From NCBI GenBank assembly GCA_012845835.1, contig JABAKD010000025.1, forward strand, positions 7,096,989-7,160,988: a stretch of 64,000 nucleotides of DNA. Reading direction: 5' to 3'. The translations under genes and the position numbers were made by a program. Source of the DNA: Undaria pinnatifida (lineage: Eukaryota > Sar > Phaeophyceae > Laminariales > Alariaceae). Positions 32,440 to 45,000 of the stretch are shown in pieces. How positions within the stretch are numbered: position 1 is the first letter of the stretch; each line of letters starts with the position of its first letter. The notes beneath the pieces are model-generated. The model did no database searches. It was given only the letters and a program-made list of their open reading frames with translations, and had not been told where the DNA came from.

Positions 32440-34070
32440 GCTTCATGGGAATGCCATGGGACTCACTCCCATGGGACATAATTTGATGGTAAATCCTTAG
32501 GAGAACCATCGGAGAGCCAATTCAGAGCCATTGGAGAGCCATAGGGTCCTCATTGAGACGCATTCCCATGAAAGGGGCATGGGAGACCCATGGGAGACCC
32601 ATTGGAGACCCCTGGATGGCTCATGGGAGACCCACGAACAACCCGTGGAGGATCTACGGGCCGGAACTGAACCCATGGGCAATACTTAACCTATGGTCCA
32701 CGCGTTGTAGGGCCAGGCACAGATCCATGGACGATTCTCGAAGGGCCCGCGGATGACCCGTACACAAGTGCTAGAAACGATGGACTATCCAAGGGAACGC
32801 CACAAGAGGCGGGCGCGGGGCCTATGGACGGCCCATGGGATGCCCGTGTTCGGGGGCTCATGAGAGACCCATGAGTCTTTCAGTGCTATGAATCCGTGAG
32901 TGACCCATCGGTGTCCCACGGGCGGCTCATGGACGGGCACTAGAAGCGAATGGGTGACCAATGGAGGACTCATATGCGACCTATGGAACCATGCGTCAAC
33001 ACAATAAATCCCCGGATGACAAATGGGAGACCCCTCGGGAACCCATGGATCCGCGATAAATGAATTCGTGCTCCATAAGTGACTCATGGCCGGCAGTGTA
33101 AACCCCACACCCGTCAGCAATACAGATATAATGTACATAGCCAGGATATACCATAGCCTTATACATTTCCTAGTGAGTTTTGGCACTCTGTGCTTGGCAC
33201 GCATGGCAGACTCACGATAGACCCCTGGCAAATCCGCGGAACCCAGTGGAAACTGATCGGTGACCCATGCGTGACCCATGGGCCATCACTGCAAACCAAT
33301 GGATGACTATGGACGATCCATGGGCGAGAACTCTGAACCCATGTGCGATCCATGGGCGGTCCATTGGCCAGTGCTACGAACACTTGGTGGGTAATCCATA
33401 GGCGAACTATGGACTAGCATTACAAAATCCATGGGTGGGCCACTGGTGCCCCGTGGGGTGGGCACCCCATTGGCAGGTCAGCACAACTGGGCAACCCGTC
33501 CGTGTCGCAGCACTCTAACGCGTGGGTGATACATGGCGCACCCATGGCAGAACCATGGCTGGCCCATGTGCCAGATTTGGGCGACCTACGGACGAGCATT
33601 GCAAATCCTTGGGTGGCCCGTGGGTTATCCCTAGGTATATCTCACGCGTGGCCCAGCACTTTAAACCTTTAGACGACCCACGGGTGATCCAAGGGTCACC
33701 CATGGGCGGTCCATGGTGACCCATCGGTCAGTACTTGGCGGCCCATGCAACAGCACTCTAAACCCATGGGCGACCCATGCGTGATCCATGGGCCGTTACT
33801 GGGCGACCCATGCGGCAGCATTCCACCCCCATGGACGACACACGGCAGGACCATAGGCGACCCATGGACCACTACTGGGGGACCCACCGGCCAGCACTCT
33901 AGACCCACGGGTAGGCTATGGGCCAGCACTACAAACTCATGGGTGGCTCATGGACGACCCATGGGTCGGAACTGAAAAACTCGTGAGTCAACCACAGGAC
34001 ACCCATGGGTCACTCATGGGTTACCCACGCGTCTCCCATGGGTTCCCCGGTCATTTCTATCACCCGTCCA
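32440..34070 (-). repeat. CCCATGGGT satellite, left half
   Basis: About 1.6 kb built from degenerate palindromic words CCCATGGG, with GACCCATGGGCGACC runs every 10-11 bp and a longer-period marker AGCACTCTAAACCC. The marker orientation is mostly opposite to that of the right half. Many CCATGG (NcoI) words are present. Confidence 0.85.
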
Positions 34071-34372
34071 TTAGGCAGTCATGGCTCGCTGACGCGAGCC
34101 ACGATAGAACAGGCAATTTTCGGTAATTTGATTTTTCGGGATGATGGGGCTCCTTAACCCAAAGACGTTGGATTATCGTTCTTGCTTTACAAAAGAACAA
34201 AATGCAAACCTTGACCATGGCGTTGTCAATCGGTTTTCACTTCACCTTTCTACAAAGCAGGGTTTGGGCCAAGAATAGTAGCTAAGAGACGAAAAATACC
34301 TCCTCAAGTGAGGAGCCTCAGAAAAAAAAAAATGGAACACGACACCTCTGCCGTAGCATGCATCTGCTCATC
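34071..34372. other. Unique spacer inside the satellite
   Basis: About 300 bp without the CCATGGG word, AT-richer, with an A11 run near 34321. No gene seen. Confidence 0.6.
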
Positions 34373-36480
34373 GCGCATGGGCCACCCACTCATTTCTAGC
34401 ACTCACCCATGCATGGGATATCCATGGGCCTCCCGTGGGTCACCCAGGGGTCTCTCATGGGCTTTACGTGCTTGTCTATGGGTCACACATGGGTAGCCCA
34501 TTTGTCACCTATGCGTCTGTAGTACTCACGAAAGGGTCACCACGGGTTGCCCATGGTTTTTGGTGGGTATGGTCGTGGGTCACAGTGAGTTACCCATGAG
34601 TTTGGAGCACTGGTCCACTGATCGTCAATGGATCACCCATGGGTTCCCCGTGGGTCGCCCATGGATCGCCCATGGGTCTCCGATGGGTCGTCCATTCCTT
34701 CCTAGAACTCATCCATTAGTCACCCATAAGGTCATCCATGCGTTCGAGGTACTGAGCCATGGGTTTCCCGTAGATAGTGGCCATGGGTCGCCCATGGGTC
34801 ACTCGTAATTCTGTAGAACTGATTTACGGGTTGCCCAAGGTTCGCCCATGGGCGTAAAGTGCTTGCCTTTGCATCACACATATGGGTAACCCATTGGTGA
34901 TCCATGAGGTTGGAGTACTGACCCGTGGGTCGCCCATGTGTTTAAAGTATTCGCCCATGCGTCACAGGTGTGTAACACACGGGTCACCCATGAGTTTGTA
35001 GTTCCCATCCATGGATCGCCTAAGTGTCACCCATGGATCGCCCATGGATTTCCCTTGGGTTTATAGTGATTTTTCATGTGCCACCCATGGTCTGTCCATG
35101 GATTTAGAGTGCTGCCGCATGGGTCGCCCAGTACTGACCATTGGTCGCTCATGGATCGACCGTCGGTTTAGAGTGCTTGCCCATGGGTTTCCCATATACA
35201 TAAGAGAGTTTTCCACAAGGGTAGCCCGGTCCTAGCCCATGGGTCGCCCATGGGTCACTTCACGGGTCGTCTATGGGTGTAGGGGGCTTCCCAGTGCGTC
35301 ACATATGGTCAATACATGGGGCGCCCATGAGTTTGCATGTGCTTATCCATAGCTTGACCATGGATCGCCCATTGGTCGCGCTTCGATCGCCCATGGGCTT
35401 AGGGTGCTTGCCCATGTGTCGTCCATGTGGCACTCCTGGGTTACGAATGTTGCCAGCCCGGACTCTGGGTCGCTCATTGGCCACTCTTTGGTCGCTCATA
35501 GGGTTAGGGCGTTTACTTACGGATGATCATGGGTAGCCCATGAGTCACTCGCGAGTCGCCGATGAGTTTTGAGTTCTGACGTTTGGGTCGCGCAGTACTG
35601 GTCCATAGATCACCCATGAGTTGCCCATTGGTCGCCCATGGATTAGGAATATTAGCCACTGGATCGCCCATTGGTCATCTATACCCGGGTATGTTTGCAG
35701 TACTCGTCCACAGGTCGTCGGTGCGCCACCGATTGGTGTTGGCTCACAACGTTTGCCCATGCGCCGCACATGGTCAACACATCGGACACCCAAAAGTTTG
35801 ACTCGTCCACGGGTCGCCTATGGATCCCCCATGGATGATCGACGAGTTTCAAGTACTCATACATGGGCCACCCATTACTTCTCAATGCTGCCGCATGGCT
35901 CGCTCACTGCTGGCTCATGAGTCGCTCACGGGTTACCCATGGGTCACCTACACGGGTCACCCATGGGTATATATAGTACTGACCCATGGATTGTGTATGG
36001 GACACCCATTATCTTGCAGTACGCTCCCATGGCTCACCCATGGATCACGCATGGGTTTGGATTGCTGTTCCATGGGTCGACCATGGGTCTCCGAAGGGTG
36101 ACGCACGGGATTCTACTGGTAGTATATGTGTCACCCATGGGCCTGCCCTCTGGGTCATCCATGGATCTAACTCAATGATCCGTGGGTTACTCCGCACTAG
36201 TCCATGGGTCAACTATTCGCTTCCTACGGGTTTATTGCTAGCTGAGCCATGGGTCCTCCATGGATGTCTCACGAGTGACACACAGATTCCGGTACTCGTA
36301 CACGGATGACTAAACGGCATGGTTGGAGTGCTGTACTGTGGGGCAATGTCATGGGTCACCCATAGGTTTGGACTCCGTTCCCACGACTCGCCCGCGGGTA
36401 TCCGAAGGGTCGCCCACGGGTCCTCCATGGACCCCCGGGTGGGTTTACGATGATGCTGGCCGATGGGTCACCCACACGAT
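34373..36480 (+). repeat. CCCATGGGT satellite, right half
   Basis: About 2.1 kb of GTCGCCCATGGGTCACCCATG-like words with the marker GGGTTTAGAGTGCTTGCCC, the reverse complement of the left-half marker. It resumes for about 85 bp at 37060-37145 after an inserted segment. Confidence 0.85.
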
Positions 36481-37060
36481 TCTGCTACCAGCGGCTAAAG
36501 CTTCGATAGGGGAGTCATTTCTGAGGCCTTTTTTTCCCAGTGACTCGGGGTTACTCGCGCGAGTGACACCCCTGTCCCTTGCTTTCCTAAGCTCTCGTGC
36601 TGTTTAATTGAACCCGTCATGGAACGGTTAGCTGCGCTGTACCAAGAAAATCTCGTAAGGCTTTTTTTTTGTCAGAATTAGGGTACAGCGTCACTCGTGC
36701 GAGTGGAAAAAAGCAAAAAAGAAAAGAGTCAGCCCACGGTGGAAGGGGTGCAGCAGAGTATTCTAAGAATTTTCTGAGAGCTCCTAACATGAAGAGGAGC
36801 TAGCTCAACATCAACATCACCGGAAACATGACTCCAAAGGCATTCATTCGCGCCATCCGACCACGATTTCTATGCCAAAACCCCAATATACTCTCGTAAC
36901 AGCATCGGGCTAACCGCTAGCCGGTAGTTCCTCGGTTGAGGATGTGAACCAATCAGATGCCAGAAACGCTTCGTTTGGCCCAAAAACTGCAACCCCCACC
37001 GCACTATAGAGGGATGACCCCCAACCCTAAGCTAACAAGGGGGCACCCCCAACCGTAGCC
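36481..37060 (-). mobile_element. Second Copia fragment (leader plus gag start) within the satellite
   Basis: From 36725 rightward the minus strand matches the leader and first codons of the 21-28 kb element: TAGCTCCTCTTCATGTTAGG against TTGGGCTCTTCATGTGAGG, TGCTGCACCC.TTCC, and leader words to 37030. Satellite lies on both sides. 36481-36724 is unassigned and holds two short palindromes around ACTCGCGCGAGT and ACTCGTGCGAGT. Confidence 0.55.
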
Positions 37061-37145
37061 TCGGTCCATTGGGTGGATCATGGCTCGCCCATGGATGCGC
37101 CATGGGCCTCCCGTGGGTCTTTCAAGGATTTTTGATATCGGTATC
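37060..37145 (+). repeat. CCCATGGGT satellite remnant
   Basis: CATGGCTCGCCCATGGATGC and GGCCTCCCGTGGGTC continue the satellite beyond the inserted Copia fragment. Confidence 0.7.
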
Positions 37146-37418
37146 CCGTGAGTCTCTCACGAAATTTTCATGGGTTTCAGGCCGATGGTGGGGGCCGCGG
37201 CAGGTGGAGGGGTCGAGGTGGGCGAATCGAGGCAGGGGAGGGGGGGCGGGGAGGGGGGGGGCAAAAAAAGAGGTGCGGGGGAAGGGGCTTCGTGGTGCGG
37301 AGGGGGTGTACTCATGTTTATTACTAACAACGTGGTATCCCCGCCAGTTTGACATGAAAATCTTTTCCATAGTTGTATCGCTCTCCCAGCCAGCAAGCCA
37401 GCAGGTTAGGTAGGCAGA
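37146..37418. other. No gene seen; G-rich tract
   Basis: 37190-37310 is G-rich with an A7 run. It includes GGGGGTGTACTCATG, which is weakly like repeat D. Confidence 0.35.
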
Positions 37419-37594
37419 GGGAAAATGTAACGACAGATTATTGTGGAAAGTCGTTCTACGACGATAGCCCCCCCAGCGTTTCTTTAACGAAATCACCAGT
37501 TTTGGAACCAGCTGCCGGCTGTATGTCCTGTAATACGGTGTCCCTTACCACCGCGACGTCATCGTTCAATCGTCCTTTGCAAACAAGAAAATAA
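37419..37594 (+). CDS. Possible 3'-terminal exon, unknown
   Basis: After a possible acceptor (GGTTAGGTAGGCAG, ending 37418) a frame of about 58 codons runs to a TAA at 37592 that overlaps an AATAAA hexamer (37590-37595), a plausible polyadenylation signal. The peptide has mixed composition (NVTTDYCGKSFYDDSPPSVS). No upstream exon or family is recognised. Confidence 0.2.
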
Positions 37595-37769
37595 ATGTGG
37601 AGATATTTTTTCATAGCATATTTCTTCGTGTCGAGGAGCCATGAAACGTTCGTTGAAGAAATCGCCGTTTTTTTGGTGAATCTATCGTAGAATAAGTCTG
37701 CAGTTCAGTCTTCTCTCCTCTTCTGCGTAGCAGAGTAGAACGTCGACACAGCAAGGGTGTGGAGGTGGG

Positions 37770-37912
37770 GAGTGGCGGTTGCGGGAAGGTGGTATGAGGG
37801 GAGGGAGGGGGGGTCGGAAGAGGGGGGGGGTAGTAGGGGTGGAGGGTTGGGGGGGTGGAAGGTTGGGGGGGGGCGATGAGGGAGGTCGGGGGGGGGGGGG
37901 GGGGGGGGGGGT
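37770..37912 (+). repeat. G-rich tract ending in a G-run
   Basis: GGGAGGGAGGGGGGGTCGG and similar, with more than 20 consecutive G near 37890-37910; quadruplex-forming potential on the plus strand. Confidence 0.85.
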
Positions 37913-38384
37913 AAGGGCTTGCACAATCAGCAAGCAATGTATACCGTGATGGCATCGCGCCGTAGCCTCGCCTTCCCCGTCTAGTGTTGAAGTTCATGTC
38001 GTATTCGTTCCCCTATACCGGCTTGAAGATTAAGACACATGCTACCATACGGGTCAACTCTATTTTTTGGGACGCCTCTTTCTTCAGGAAATATTTGGTC
38101 CCACCCAGGCACTGTTTCCGAGTGGAAAGGAAAGGGCCCGGCGATGAGTAGGTCCATGTGGCCAACGACAACAATTTCAAAGCACAATGAGTTTGATGCG
38201 ATATTTGACGAGTTACCAGTTAAGGAGCTCCGTATTCAGAAATGAACAGTTTGGCCCAACGGCAACCTTCTTCTTAGCACATATCTTAAGCAGGAGCAGA
38301 CGGTGTTGAAAAAAAAACCGGAATATGATACACTTCAGTCTCCATTTATCTTCGGGCGAGCAGTGCAGTGATTCCAAACAGCGG
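37913..38384. other. No secure gene
   Basis: A 68-codon plus frame (38039-38245, ends DELPVKELRIQK) and an equally long minus frame overlap; neither is recognised, so neither is called. Confidence 0.3.
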
Positions 38385-38620
38385 GTGGGGGTTATAAGGG
38401 GTTGGAGGGGTATTAATAAAGGGATGGAGGGGAGGTAGGTGGGGGTAACGGGGTTTGCAGGGTGGCGAGAGGGTGGGGTAGAGGGGGACAGAGCGGGGGG
38501 TATTGGGTTGGTAGCGTGGGAGGGGGGGTGATGGGGGGTAAGTGGGTAATGTGGGGGTAAGTGGGTAGTGTGGGAGCAGCGGGGGGGTTGACGGGGGTAC
38601 GGGGGGGGGGGCTTGGTTTG
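38385..38620 (+). repeat. G-rich degenerate minisatellite (GGGGGT / GTGGGTAA)
   Basis: GGGTAAGTGGGTAATGTGGG and GGGGTGATGGGGGG units. Poly-Pro minus-strand frames over it are artefacts. Confidence 0.75.
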
Positions 38621-38621
38621 T

Positions 38622-38806
38622 GCAGGGCCGTAGTCGTATGACCATAGACCCTCGCATCCCCACTATGCCGGGCCGGAGCACGTCGGTTTTTCACCAACCA
38701 GGTAGACATTGCTCGCACCAAGCGCGAAGCGCCGTGAGGTGTTCGGTGAGTCGCATGAAGGGTGACCTGCATCCTTCCAAGAACCGCTCGTGAGATGGAC
38801 TTCGGC
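38622..38806 (+). repeat. Dispersed repeat Q, copy 2
   Basis: Homologous to 15030-15212 (GAAGCGCCGTGAGGTGTTCG, TGAGTCGCATGAAGGGTGA). Confidence 0.75.
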
Positions 38807-39194
38807 ACCTTGTGCCTACTTTCCTTGGTTTTTGAGGTACGCGGGTGGGGGGGCAGAGGAGGATAGGGGGAAGACGGCGTGTAGGGAAGGGTGAGGGAGG
38901 CAGGTAGAATATCGAGCATGCGGTACATGCCCCATCCCGCCCTGACAGAGACAGCCGGAGAAAATATATGACAAAGGATGCCAATGCATATACCGGTATT
39001 ACACTGCAATCATGCGCACAACTGTGTCTCCATTTTCTGCAGTACGCCTGTTCCGTTTTGAAGGTGTTACCTTACTGAACTACCCCATTAATAGTTACAG
39101 CGCAGAGACCAAACGTTCGAGAACGCCCGGTGTTGCCAACCTTCAAAAGGGTGAGCGACTTGCAGTAGACCAAGAAGAGGCTACTTTGGGGAGG
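38807..39194. other. No gene seen
   Basis: Short frames only. Confidence 0.35.
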
Positions 39195-39550
39195 ATGCAA
39201 TGATGATGTTACGATGATGTTATGATGATGTTACGATGATGTTATGATGATGTTATGATGATGTTATCATGATGATGATATGATGATGTTGTGAAGGTGT
39301 TATGATGAATGATGTTATGATGAATGATGTTATGGTGAATGATGTTATGATGATGTTATGATGCTGTTATGATGATGTTACGATGATGTTATGATGATGT
39401 CATCATGATGTTATCATGATGATGTTATCATCATGTTATGAATGATGTCATGATGAATGATGTTATGGTGACGGTATGATGATGTTATGATGATGTTATG
39501 AAGGTGTTATGATGAATGATGTTATGATGATGTTGTCATGATGTTATGAT
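39195..39550 (+). repeat. ATGATGTT minisatellite
   Basis: About 350 bp of (A)TGATGTTATGATGATGTTA with occasional C and AAGG variants; units 11-12 bp. Confidence 0.95.
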
Positions 39551-39776
39551 ATCCCCCCAATGTTCACTACCTGGTTTTGAGCTATCATACTAGTTAGTAC
39601 TATTAATACCATATCATATCTCATACTACCATACTCACAAGAGTGACTCCGCACGTCTTCGTATCGTGCGCTTTTAGGCGGGAAAGCGTAGTATTTCCCG
39701 GACGAATTTTGCTTTCATTTGGTTTTTCGGATCTTCCTAGGGCTCCAGCACCTTTGTCTGACCACGGACTAGATGC
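39551..39776. other. No gene seen
   Basis: Short non-repetitive spacer. Confidence 0.4.
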
Positions 39777-40195
39777 AGGGGGGGGGGGGAGGGGGGGGCG
39801 GGGAGGGGGGGGGGGAGGGGGGGGGGGGAGGGGGGGGGGAGGGGGAGGGGGGAGGGGGAGGGGGGGCGGATGGGGCTGGGGGGGAGGGGGGGGGGAGGGG
39901 GGGGGGAGGGGGGGGGGGAGGGGGGGGGGAGGGGGGAGGGGAGGGGAAGGGAGGGGGGGGGAGGGGGGGGGAGGGGGGGGGAGGGGGGGGGAGGGGGGGG
40001 GAGGGGGGGGGAGGGGAAGGGAGGAGGGGGGAGGGGGTGGCGGGAGGGGGGGGGAGGGGGGGCGGGAGGGGGGGGGAGGGGGGGGGAGGATTGGGGGGGT
40101 GGGAGGGGGGGGGCAGGGGGGGAGGGGGGGGGGAGGGGGAGGGGGGGGGGGATGCGGGGTGGGGGGGGGGGGGGGGGGGATGCGGGGGGGGGGAG
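39777..40195 (+). repeat. 420-bp G-rich purine block
   Basis: Almost uninterrupted G with an A every 6-10 bases and very few C or T. Strong quadruplex and triplex (H-DNA) potential. All Gly-Gly and Pro-Pro frames here are artefacts. Confidence 0.95.
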
Positions 40196-41804
40196 GATGA
40201 ATGGGAGCTACGGCATGGATTGCCAGAAAGATAATGAGGTGGTATCAACTGCCTGGTAGTATTTGTTACTCTGGTAGGTTTCAATTTTAGGTGGGGCGTT
40301 TGAACAAGAGGGAGCGGGGGAAAGGGGGATGATGAGTAACAAAACAAAACTATAGTGTTGTTTAAGTAAGTGTTGTATGTGGCGAGGACGCACGACGAAA
40401 AAAAATTGGAGCCCCCCCAAGCTTGCCCTCCCCCCCCCCCCCCCGCCAAGAGGCCGGCCCAAAAAATATCGTTAGTTTTTAATCAAACAAAACGGGTGTT
40501 TCGAAGCCTTCGTGGGACGTCGTCGGTGTGATCAAGACGTTGTCCAAAGGACACATCATATTATTGTATGCCGTGTGTGCGTTGTTGCCTCCCTCCACCG
40601 ATATTTTGTTTGGTGTATGTGTGCATTTGATTGGGTTTGGTTTGGTTATAGTTTGTTGGCTATCAAGTTTGTTTTTCTTGTTGTTTGTTTGGTGCAGCAG
40701 CTCATCAATCAAATTAATTACCAGGTAGACTACGATTATTATTGTGGCACAAAAAAACAAATCGAAAATTGTGCATTCCAACTTGAGCAAACCAATGCCA
40801 AACTGTACATAGTCGGCCAAATAAGTTGGCAAGATGATTTTTGCTTGAAAAAAGTACGACACCCCGTCGCCTTTACTTTGTAGAGGAATCATTCTTGAAC
40901 CATTCACACTGACTGATGGCTGAGACGACTGTGGTCCATATCAAAAAAACAAAACTCTAGTCTAGACTACTTACCTACTACATGTTGAATGGAGCCTACA
41001 GACAGGTGGACGATCAACAACACGTGAAACATAGGACCAACTCCAGATTTTCCTCTCGCTAGTCCCCCCCCCCCCCCTCTTCGGCGAAGCTTCAGCCGTT
41101 CCATTTTTCGCTGCAATCAGAGGGGAGGGCTCTTCAGGCGTTTCGTCGCAACTGTGCCCTCCCCGCCACCGTCCCCGGCAGGGCGCCGCCCCCTCCCGGA
41201 TCATCGTTTATTTGATGGTGATGATCCTTCCCTCCACTTCCTCTTCGGCGTCACTTTTCGGCCACTGCTAGTTATGCATCCAGCTTTTGTAAGACCGTGA
41301 CGGCCGTGTAGTGCGCGTGTGTGCGCGCGTTTGATCGAAAAGCTGCGGGCGCTCGTCGTGTGTCGCATGCACAATCTCGCCGCGTTTTCGACGGTTTCAA
41401 AATACAAAAGTTACGCCGCGTTGTGCCGCGTTGTAGGTTTTAACGTTTAAACGTCTACCTGGTAGTCTACAGCATGTCCAGAGTAGCTTGGTAGCCTCTC
41501 CAGCTTCCGAAGCAGGGACTCGTTGTGTACTGAGCTCGAGTCACCTGCCCGACCCACGTTGCCGAGGCTGCCTGGTTTTAGGATCAGGTTCAATCAGGCA
41601 ACCTACCTTTTGTTCGCGCCCACTATACCCAGCAGCAGCCCAAAACCCTCTCGTCGGCTGTTTATTTCATCTCTGACTGATCAATGATTAGACTTGTGTA
41701 CTACTACTACTGCTAAGCAGCTACTACTACTTATACTTACTGCTGCTGTATAGTACCCAGTTTATTGGGTCGGGTATGGTGAGGTAAAACTGTTTGTCGT
41801 TGTT
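40196..41804. other. No gene seen
   Basis: About 1.6 kb. C-runs near 40430-40444 and 41065-41078. Two TACCWGGTA nonamers (40719, 41456). Frames at 40479-40907 (both strands) are unrecognised. Confidence 0.4.
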
Positions 41805-42010
41805 TGTAGTTTTGTTTTTTTCACCCCATCTATTATCCTCGCACTGCTCCCGCGCTCCCTCCCAGTAAAAAACTCAGACCCGGGGTCACATAGCGGGCCC
41901 TTCAACCCCCTCCCCACCACTCACTACGTACGGTACGTGCCAGCATTTTTATCGCGACAAGAAAGTTTTCATTTTCTTCCCTCGTCTCGACTCGCATCGA
42001 ATTGCGCCTG
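41805..42010 (+). mobile_element. Repeat B, copy 2
   Basis: CACCCCATCTATTATC, CTCCCAGTAAAAAACTCAG, ACCCGGGGTCACATAGCGGG, TTTTTATCGCGACAAGA, CTCGACTCGCATCGAATTG. Confidence 0.65.
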
Positions 42011-45000
42011 ATACCCACGCTGCTATATATAATAGGTGCTCTCAGCAAGTTGATCCTTTTTCTTCTTCTTTTCTTTTCTTTTATATAGGAATTAGAGGGC
42101 GTGAGTAATCCACCCCCCGCCCCCCGTTAGCCGCTCGCCCCCCCCCCCCCCCCCCAAAAAAAAAGGGAAGACTTGAGTGTGGGTCCAGGGAAATATTTTT
42201 CGTGCGCCCTTGCTTACTTTTTTTGTAGTATTAATAGTAGTACTGTATATTATTGGTCGATCTTTTTATTAAATTATTATTATTATTAATATCGAACTTT
42301 CTTTGGCGTCATTCGTAGTACGTGAATAATACCACCAGCAGTTTGGGATGTCAGCTGTGAGTTCGACGAATTTAGGGTCCATACTCAACTTTTTGCAAGG
42401 TACATTTATCTGAACTTGTAATCAATGTACCACGTGTTGTAGGTGAGTTTTTTTGTCGATATTATGTTTGTACGCGTAAAATTATTTTTGAAAGCACAAC
42501 TTAACTGTGAGCTCGATCAGTTGAGTCGTTCATACTCATATGATATCTGTGGTGTTGCTTTCTAAAGGGTTCACGCACGTACGTACACACGAGACATCAT
42601 CACGTATCAACATCAGTAGCTGTACGATGTAGCACGGGATAATATCGACCCTAATTTTCATAAATGGGGCGGGGGGGAAGAAAAAGCAGTTCCGAACAAC
42701 GATGAAAGGACGTGATGTGCACACCTGTCCAAAATGGTTGACATTCGTCCACAAAATTTAATGGAAAAAGAGCAAAAAATCTAAAACTCCAACCTGATCC
42801 AACATCAGATTTGTTTTTTTTCAACAAACAGCGCGCAGCTACTTGCAATCCTACTATTAATATAGAACTTCGGCACTATTAATACTAGTATTATTGTTGC
42901 ACGCCACATGATTACGACGACGGTGACCAGGTTTGTTCGCGCTTGTAGATGCTTACTTGCGCTGTAAGGCGTCCGAGCGGGATCATCAGTTGCAAACCAA
43001 CCAGAAGCCGAATAAAGTAAGTCCTAAAATCTTGCCCCAAAACTATTCAGCGGCAGAAGGAGGTGGAGGAGGTGGGATCAGGGTGTGGGGCGGGAGTGGT
43101 CGATTTTTCTCACGATATACGTCAAGTTGGATACGTTCGTACGGTGGGTGATCATACGTTGCCTGCGATTCTCCAGCAAACAAACCAACAGCAGCAAGCA
43201 TTTTCGCGAAATCGAGACTTTATATCTTTCAACGTCACATGCTACCCGCGGATTTTATCTCCCACAGCCCAGCCGGCCAGCTGTGTGTAAGCTCGCGGTC
43301 CACACGACGCTACTCAGACTGGTAAAATGTAAAACGAAAAGCAACGTTTATTATCTAATGTCTGTGCTCCTTCTGTGTCGGTGTTCCGTCAGCTATCTTG
43401 TGGGTCGAGCTTTTCAGTTTGGGCGTGAGATCTCGCGTACGTACGAAAAATTGCATCCATTTTTCGGCGCTTGCTGTCTATTTACAAGACAGTTTTGGAC
43501 CTCCTCCGTGAAGTGAAAAATCAGAAAAATCGTGGAACAAAATCGTTTTTGTTGAACTTTGTCTACTTTGTTTTCCTTTTCGGAACAGACAGCCGAAAAC
43601 CGAATGTAAGAAGTGGTCAACATACAGTCAGGGTCTTCGCATGAAAATTGCCTCCCTATATAGTGCCGGTTAAATCCCTTGGCACGACTGGAACCCACTA
43701 TTACATACGAATCACACTATGTTCGTACTCTCTCGAATAGTACCGGTTTCCATTACACTGCTCGTGTTGCATTCCAGCACGATACTTTGGGAGACCGCCC
43801 CTGTACCACCATCATTATCATTTGCATCAAGTCAGTGTTTGGTCCGCGGTGGGATTGCAACCGAAAGAAAGCTTGGGGTGGGGTGTGGCGCCAGCTTGCC
43901 AGGCACTTATAGGGAGATCTTGGGGCGAGGAGCGAGGGCGGTGGTGCTTCTAGTGGTCGAGTGCCAGGTGGGTGGTGCGAGAGAAAGCAGGGGTCAATCT
44001 TTGGCCACGTTGGAACGCTCGTACGGTAAGAGTTTGGTGTGTTTTTTTCTGCGCGTTGTCGGAATATCAGCTAGAAGCAGTAGCTGAGAAGCAGTCAGCA
44101 GACTGATGATGGTGGTGATGAGGATGATTCGAGCTCTGCGAGCCCAGCTGCTGTACGTGGTAGTTCCTGCTGTGCCTCATGCCTGGTACCTGGTATGCTG
44201 TAGCTTTTCTCTCGCTCTCTCGAGGCCTTGTGAGGATGATGTGGTGATTATTTGAGGCGACGGGCTAGCTATACATCGAGACAAACTAGCTAGCTAGTAG
44301 GTAGGAGGATAGGAGGATAGGAGGACAGTAGCACGTGCTGCCCTTCAAGGGAAGCAGGGTAGCTGGCACGTATGTCTCTTTCTCCCTCTCTGTGCGTCTC
44401 TCTACCGAAGGCTGTAGACAGAAGAGCCCGAGAGAGAGTCCCTTGTACAGCGTGTGGTACTTGAAAGCTGCAGCAGCAAGCAGCACCAGCGTGGTGAACT
44501 CACTCGTATTCGAACTTTTTGTGTACCACATATTTGGTACTAGGAATACGATACGTACGTACCAGGTAAACAATAGCAGCTGCAAGTGGAATTCAGAAGC
44601 TCCGGTCTCACGTCCGACCTATCATAGCTTAGCTTTTCCTGATTTTTTCCCCAGCTCCGAGGCCATGAGATGCTGCAAGATCGGTCTATCTATCGACAAC
44701 GCAGGCGGTCTAGCCTGTATAGGCGTGAACCTTACATAGCGAGGCATATACAAGGTTTTACAGCAGGCCGTGCCTTGTGCCGGCTCATCCCCAGAGAAAA
44801 GCAATCCTTCCCCGTTCTAAGCTACCACGAGCAGGTCGCACAAACCAGTGGTATTCCATGCTCCTTCGAGTAGTGTTTGTGGTACAAGGTACAACAAGGT
44901 CCATACTTGTTTTAGCGATGAATATTGATGTTGATGTTCTCACATTTTTCGGGGCTCACACAAGACAGCAGCAGTAGACTTCTGCTCGCGATGGATCATC

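Noticed and set aside
39643-40449. Gly-rich (plus) and Pro-rich (minus) frames up to 226 codons
   Set aside because: Generated by the G/A block; frames are open only because the tract lacks T and C.
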